The position numbers were made by a program, and so were the translations under genes. A stretch of 8,243 nucleotides of DNA from CAURMH01 sp963525745 (GTDB taxonomy: Bacteria; Pseudomonadota; Gammaproteobacteria; Enterobacterales; Pasteurellaceae), in NCBI GenBank assembly GCA_963525745.1, contig CAURMH010000056.1, forward strand, positions 1 through 8,243, given 5' to 3'. The notes below the pieces were generated by a model. That model was not told the origin of the DNA. It worked only from the letters and a program-made list of their open reading frames with translations, and did not search any database. Of this stretch, positions 6,332 to 8,243 are shown one piece after another (the stretch's first letter is position 1; each line of letters opens with the position of its first letter).

Positions 6332-7546
6332 ATGAAATTATTTCCGAAATCGGATAAGTTAGAGCATGTTTGTTATGATATTCGCGGCCCCGTACACAAA
6401 GAAGCGCTGCGTTTAGAAGAGGAAGGTAATAAAATTTTAAAGTTAAATATTGGTAATCCCGCCCCTTTTGGTTTTGAGGCGCCTGATGAAATCCTAGTCG
6501 ATGTGATTCGAAATCTACCTTCTGCACAAGGCTATTGCGACTCCAAAGGATTATATTCCGCCCGTAAAGCCATTGTTCAATATTATCAATCCAAAGGCAT
6601 CTATGATACAACGGTTAACGATGTCTATATCGGCAATGGCGTGTCGGAATTAATTACCATGTCAATGCAAGCTCTATTGAATGACGGTGATGAAGTGTTG
6701 GTACCCATGCCGGATTATCCGTTGTGGACGGCAGCAGTAACGCTTGCCGGCGGGAAAGCCGTGCATTACTTATGTGATGAAGAGGCCGATTGGTTTCCCG
6801 ATATAAATGATATTAAAACGAAAATTACACCACGCACAAAAGCGATTGTTGTGATTAATCCCAATAATCCGACCGGCGCAGTTTATAGTAAAGCACTACT
6901 ATCGGATATTGCGAATATTGCCCGTCAAAACAGGTTGATTATTTTTGCTGATGAGATCTACGACAAGATTCTTTATGACGATGCGGTTCATTATCACATT
7001 GCCGCATTAGCACCGGACTTACTGACCATTACCTTTAATGGTTTATCGAAAGCCTATCGTGTTGCGGGCTTTCGTCAGGGATGGATGGTATTGAATGGCC
7101 CGAAACGACACGCTAAAGGCTATATTGAAGGCCTGGATATGTTAGCCTCAATGCGTTTATGCGCAAATGTACCGATGCAGCATGCTATTCAAACTGCGTT
7201 AGGCGGCTATCAAAGTATTAACGAATTTATTCGACCCGGCGGGCGTTTATATGAACAACGCAACAAAGCCTATGAACTAATCACTCAAATCCCGGGGATT
7301 ACTTGTGTTAAGCCGATGGGAGCCATGTATATGTTTCCTAAAATTGATACTGAAAAATTTAACATCCATAGCGATGAAAGATTTGTACTGGATCTACTGC
7401 GTAAAGAAAAAGTACTGCTTGTACATGGCAAAGGTTTTAATTGGCCGCTCCCGGATCATTTCCGTATCGTCACTCTGCCTTATACCGGTCAACTGGAAGA
7501 AGCAATTGGGAAATTGGGACGTTTTCTTGAAAATTATTGTCAGTGA
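6332..7546 (+). CDS. alaA: Alanine-synthesising glutamate-pyruvate aminotransferase AlaA
   Basis: A 404-residue cytoplasmic class I/II PLP aminotransferase. E. coli AlaA transfers the amino group of glutamate to pyruvate, making alanine. The N-terminal block SKLE/SDKLE-H-VCYDIRGP and the segment LNIGNPAPFGF (38-48) match AlaA strongly. Cofactor motifs: NPNNPTG (176-182), DEIY (207-210), SKAYR (239-243) with Schiff-base Lys240, and carboxylate-binding Arg378 in HFRIVTLP. I start it at ATG 6332 because AGGA (6320-6323) is 8 bases upstream and the product then begins MKLFPKSDKLEHVCYDIRGP, as in relatives. An in-frame ATG at 6311 would overlap the region just after the -10 and is unlikely. It appears monocistronic. 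No uptake signal lies inside it and no convincing terminator follows. Confidence 0.95.
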   Translation: MKLFPKSDKLEHVCYDIRGPVHKEALRLEEEGNKILKLNIGNPAPFGFEAPDEILVDVIRNLPSAQGYCDSKGLYSARKAIVQYYQSKGIYDTTVNDVYIGNGVSELITMSMQALLNDGDEVLVPMPDYPLWTAAVTLAGGKAVHYLCDEEADWFPDINDIKTKITPRTKAIVVINPNNPTGAVYSKALLSDIANIARQNRLIIFADEIYDKILYDDAVHYHIAALAPDLLTITFNGLSKAYRVAGFRQGWMVLNGPKRHAKGYIEGLDMLASMRLCANVPMQHAIQTALGGYQSINEFIRPGGRLYEQRNKAYELITQIPGITCVKPMGAMYMFPKIDTEKFNIHSDERFVLDLLRKEKVLLVHGKGFNWPLPDHFRIVTLPYTGQLEEAIGKLGRFLENYCQ

Positions 7547-7640
7547 AGAGGGAATATAAGAAACATTTAGAGTACTTGAAACAACATTCAGTAACCGAAT
7601 GAGAGGTAAATATAATTAATAAGGGGAAGAAGGAAAAGAA

Positions 7641-7660
7641 AAAGTCCCGAATGGAGCTTT
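7641..7660 (-). terminator. Weak terminator after the truncated leftward gene
   Basis: A 7-base stem (AAAG-TCC with GGA-CTTT, one bulged base) and a 5-base loop lie just beyond the stop codon of the remnant at 7665. On the minus strand it runs into CTTTTTCTTTTCC. The bulge and interrupted tail make it a tentative call. The rest of 7547-7640 shows nothing beyond a purine-rich run at 7620-7644. Confidence 0.35.
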
Positions 7661-7664
7661 AAAG

Positions 7665-7746
7665 TTATTTGTCCAAAAATTCTTGTAAGGCCGCGTTATC
7701 CAATGAAAAAATATCCTTTACACTCTGAATTATTTGAGCCGCACTA
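7665..7746 (-). pseudogene. C-terminal remnant of an unrecognised gene cut by an IS
   Basis: On the minus strand there are 26 open codons ending in TAA (complement of 7665-7667). The peptide begins SAAQIIQSVKDIF and ends LDNAALQEFLDK. Its composition looks coding (amphipathic, with typical codons) and a weak terminator follows. The frame stays open up to base 7746, where the IS terminal sequence begins (TGATCTTCCCCC on the plus strand). The simplest reading is that an IS inserted in, or rearranged next to, the 3' end of a gene. The remainder would lie beyond the far end of the IS, outside the window. I do not recognise the family from 26 residues. It could also be a chance open frame, but the match of stop, terminator and IS junction favours a real gene end. 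Confidence 0.5.
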
Positions 7747-7770
7747 TGATCTTCCCCCAAAAATCCGGAC
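7747..7770. repeat. Terminal inverted repeat of the IS (orfB-distal end)
   Basis: Starts TGATCTTCCCCC and continues AAAAATCCGGAC. In layout (TG, C-run, A-run, then TCC/GGAC) it resembles IS150-group ends. The partner repeat would lie outside the window, so the exact length is unknown. Confidence 0.55.
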
Positions 7771-7796
7771 GATTAATTCAAGGACTGACAACGATA

Positions 7797-8243
7797 TTAT
7801 ATCGGACTCAGTCCTTTTAATTTCAGTTGGATTCGACGGTGGTTATAATAGTCCAAATAATCTCTTACCGCTTCAACTATCTCTTCTTTTGGTTTAAATT
7901 CCCGCTTGTAAAACCATTCCGTTTTTAATCGCCCAAAGAAACTTTCCATTGCTGCATTATCTAAGCAATTCCCTTTTCTTGACATACGTTGAATTATCCC
8001 CTGTTCAGCAAGTATTCGACGATAAGCGCCCATCTGATACTGCCGGCCTTGGTCTGAATGTAATATCACGCCTTTCGTTTTATTCTGACGCTTGATGGCC
8101 ATTTTTATCATAGACTCTACTTGTGCCCAATTCGGTGAGTTGTTGAGATTAAAGACGACTATCTCATTGTTAAATAAGCCTAAAATTAGGGATAAATAGA
8201 CTTTTCCCCATCTTTCGCTTTAAACTCCGTGATATCCGTCACC
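7797..8243 (-). pseudogene. IS3-family OrfB transposase (rve/DDE domain), frameshifted and partial
   Basis: This is the C-terminal half of the integrase-like transposase that cuts and joins IS DNA. All three catalytic residues are visible: Asp in VTDITEF (codon 8234-8236), Asp in HSDQG (8052-8054) and Glu in AAMESFF (7944-7946). The second Asp and the Glu are separated by 35 residues, the IS3-family D(35)E spacing. NCLDNA, DYLDYYN and LKLKGLSPI are IS150-group hallmarks. Two lesions are seen. At 8202-8205 an A-run is one base short, so the frame holding VTDITEFKAKDGE is separated from the frame holding VYLSL onward. At 7797-7799 a TAA replaces the expected Gln codon after GLSPI; beyond it the same frame reads YRCQSLN and stops at 7773, the usual family end. 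The first ends the catalytic frame; the second removes only about nine residues. The N-terminal part lies outside the window. Confidence 0.88.

Larger units (their letters stand above)
7747..8243 (-). mobile_element. IS3-family (IS150 group) insertion sequence, transposase-distal end
   Basis: The element begins at 7747 with TGATCTTCCCCCAAAAATCC, the TG...CA type of terminus used by IS3-family elements, and holds the C-terminal half of an OrfB transposase read leftwards. It runs off the window, so the other terminus, orfA and the target duplication cannot be seen. The boundary at 7747 is inferred from the terminal TG and the distance (26 bases) from the expected OrfB stop at 7773. Confidence 0.8.

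Noticed and set aside
7703..7897. Rightward 64-codon open frame across the IS junction
   Set aside because: It is antisense to both the remnant gene and the transposase, crosses the IS boundary, and has no recognisable family features.

Overview
This is an ordinary-looking stretch of a Pasteurellaceae chromosome of the Haemophilus type. Two things point there. The proteins resemble Haemophilus and enterobacterial RlmKL, MenH, MenD, MenF and AlaA as I remember them. The 9-base Hin-type DNA uptake signal AAGTGCGGT occurs exactly seven times on the two strands, where about 0.06 copies would be expected by chance in 8.2 kb. I cannot name the species; Haemophilus, Aggregatibacter, Pasteurella, Basfia and Actinobacillus succinogenes relatives all remain possible.

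Layout. At 1-51 is the 5' two thirds of a tRNA-Gly(GCC) read leftwards off the window, with a near-consensus stable-RNA promoter. Divergent from it is rlmL (265-2400, +), a fused two-domain 23S rRNA methyltransferase. Tail to tail with it, overlapping by 10 bases, is a leftward menaquinone cluster transcribed menF, menD, menH (6174 down to 2391). menF and menD share one base (TAATG). A hairpin with a T-rich tail lies between menD and menH. Divergent from menF across 157 bases is alaA (6332-7546, +), an alanine-forming aminotransferase.

The right end (7547-8243) is accessory. It holds the last 26 codons of an unrecognised leftward gene, cut at 7746 by the end of an IS3-family, IS150-group insertion sequence. 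The IS transposase gene is damaged twice: a one-base frameshift in an A-run, and a premature stop nine codons before the usual end. The IS continues past the window edge.

How the genes work together. MenF (chorismate to isochorismate), MenD (isochorismate plus 2-oxoglutarate to SEPHCHC) and MenH (SEPHCHC to SHCHC) are the first three steps to menaquinone, the low-potential quinone of anaerobic respiration. The later genes menC, menE, menB and menA are not in the window. The other genes are housekeeping: rRNA modification, tRNA and alanine synthesis.

I see no previously undescribed system here. The points most worth a second look are the possible internal terminator before menH, uptake signals lying in or against two promoters, a tandem pair of two uptake-signal dialects in menF, and the IS-truncated gene at the right edge.
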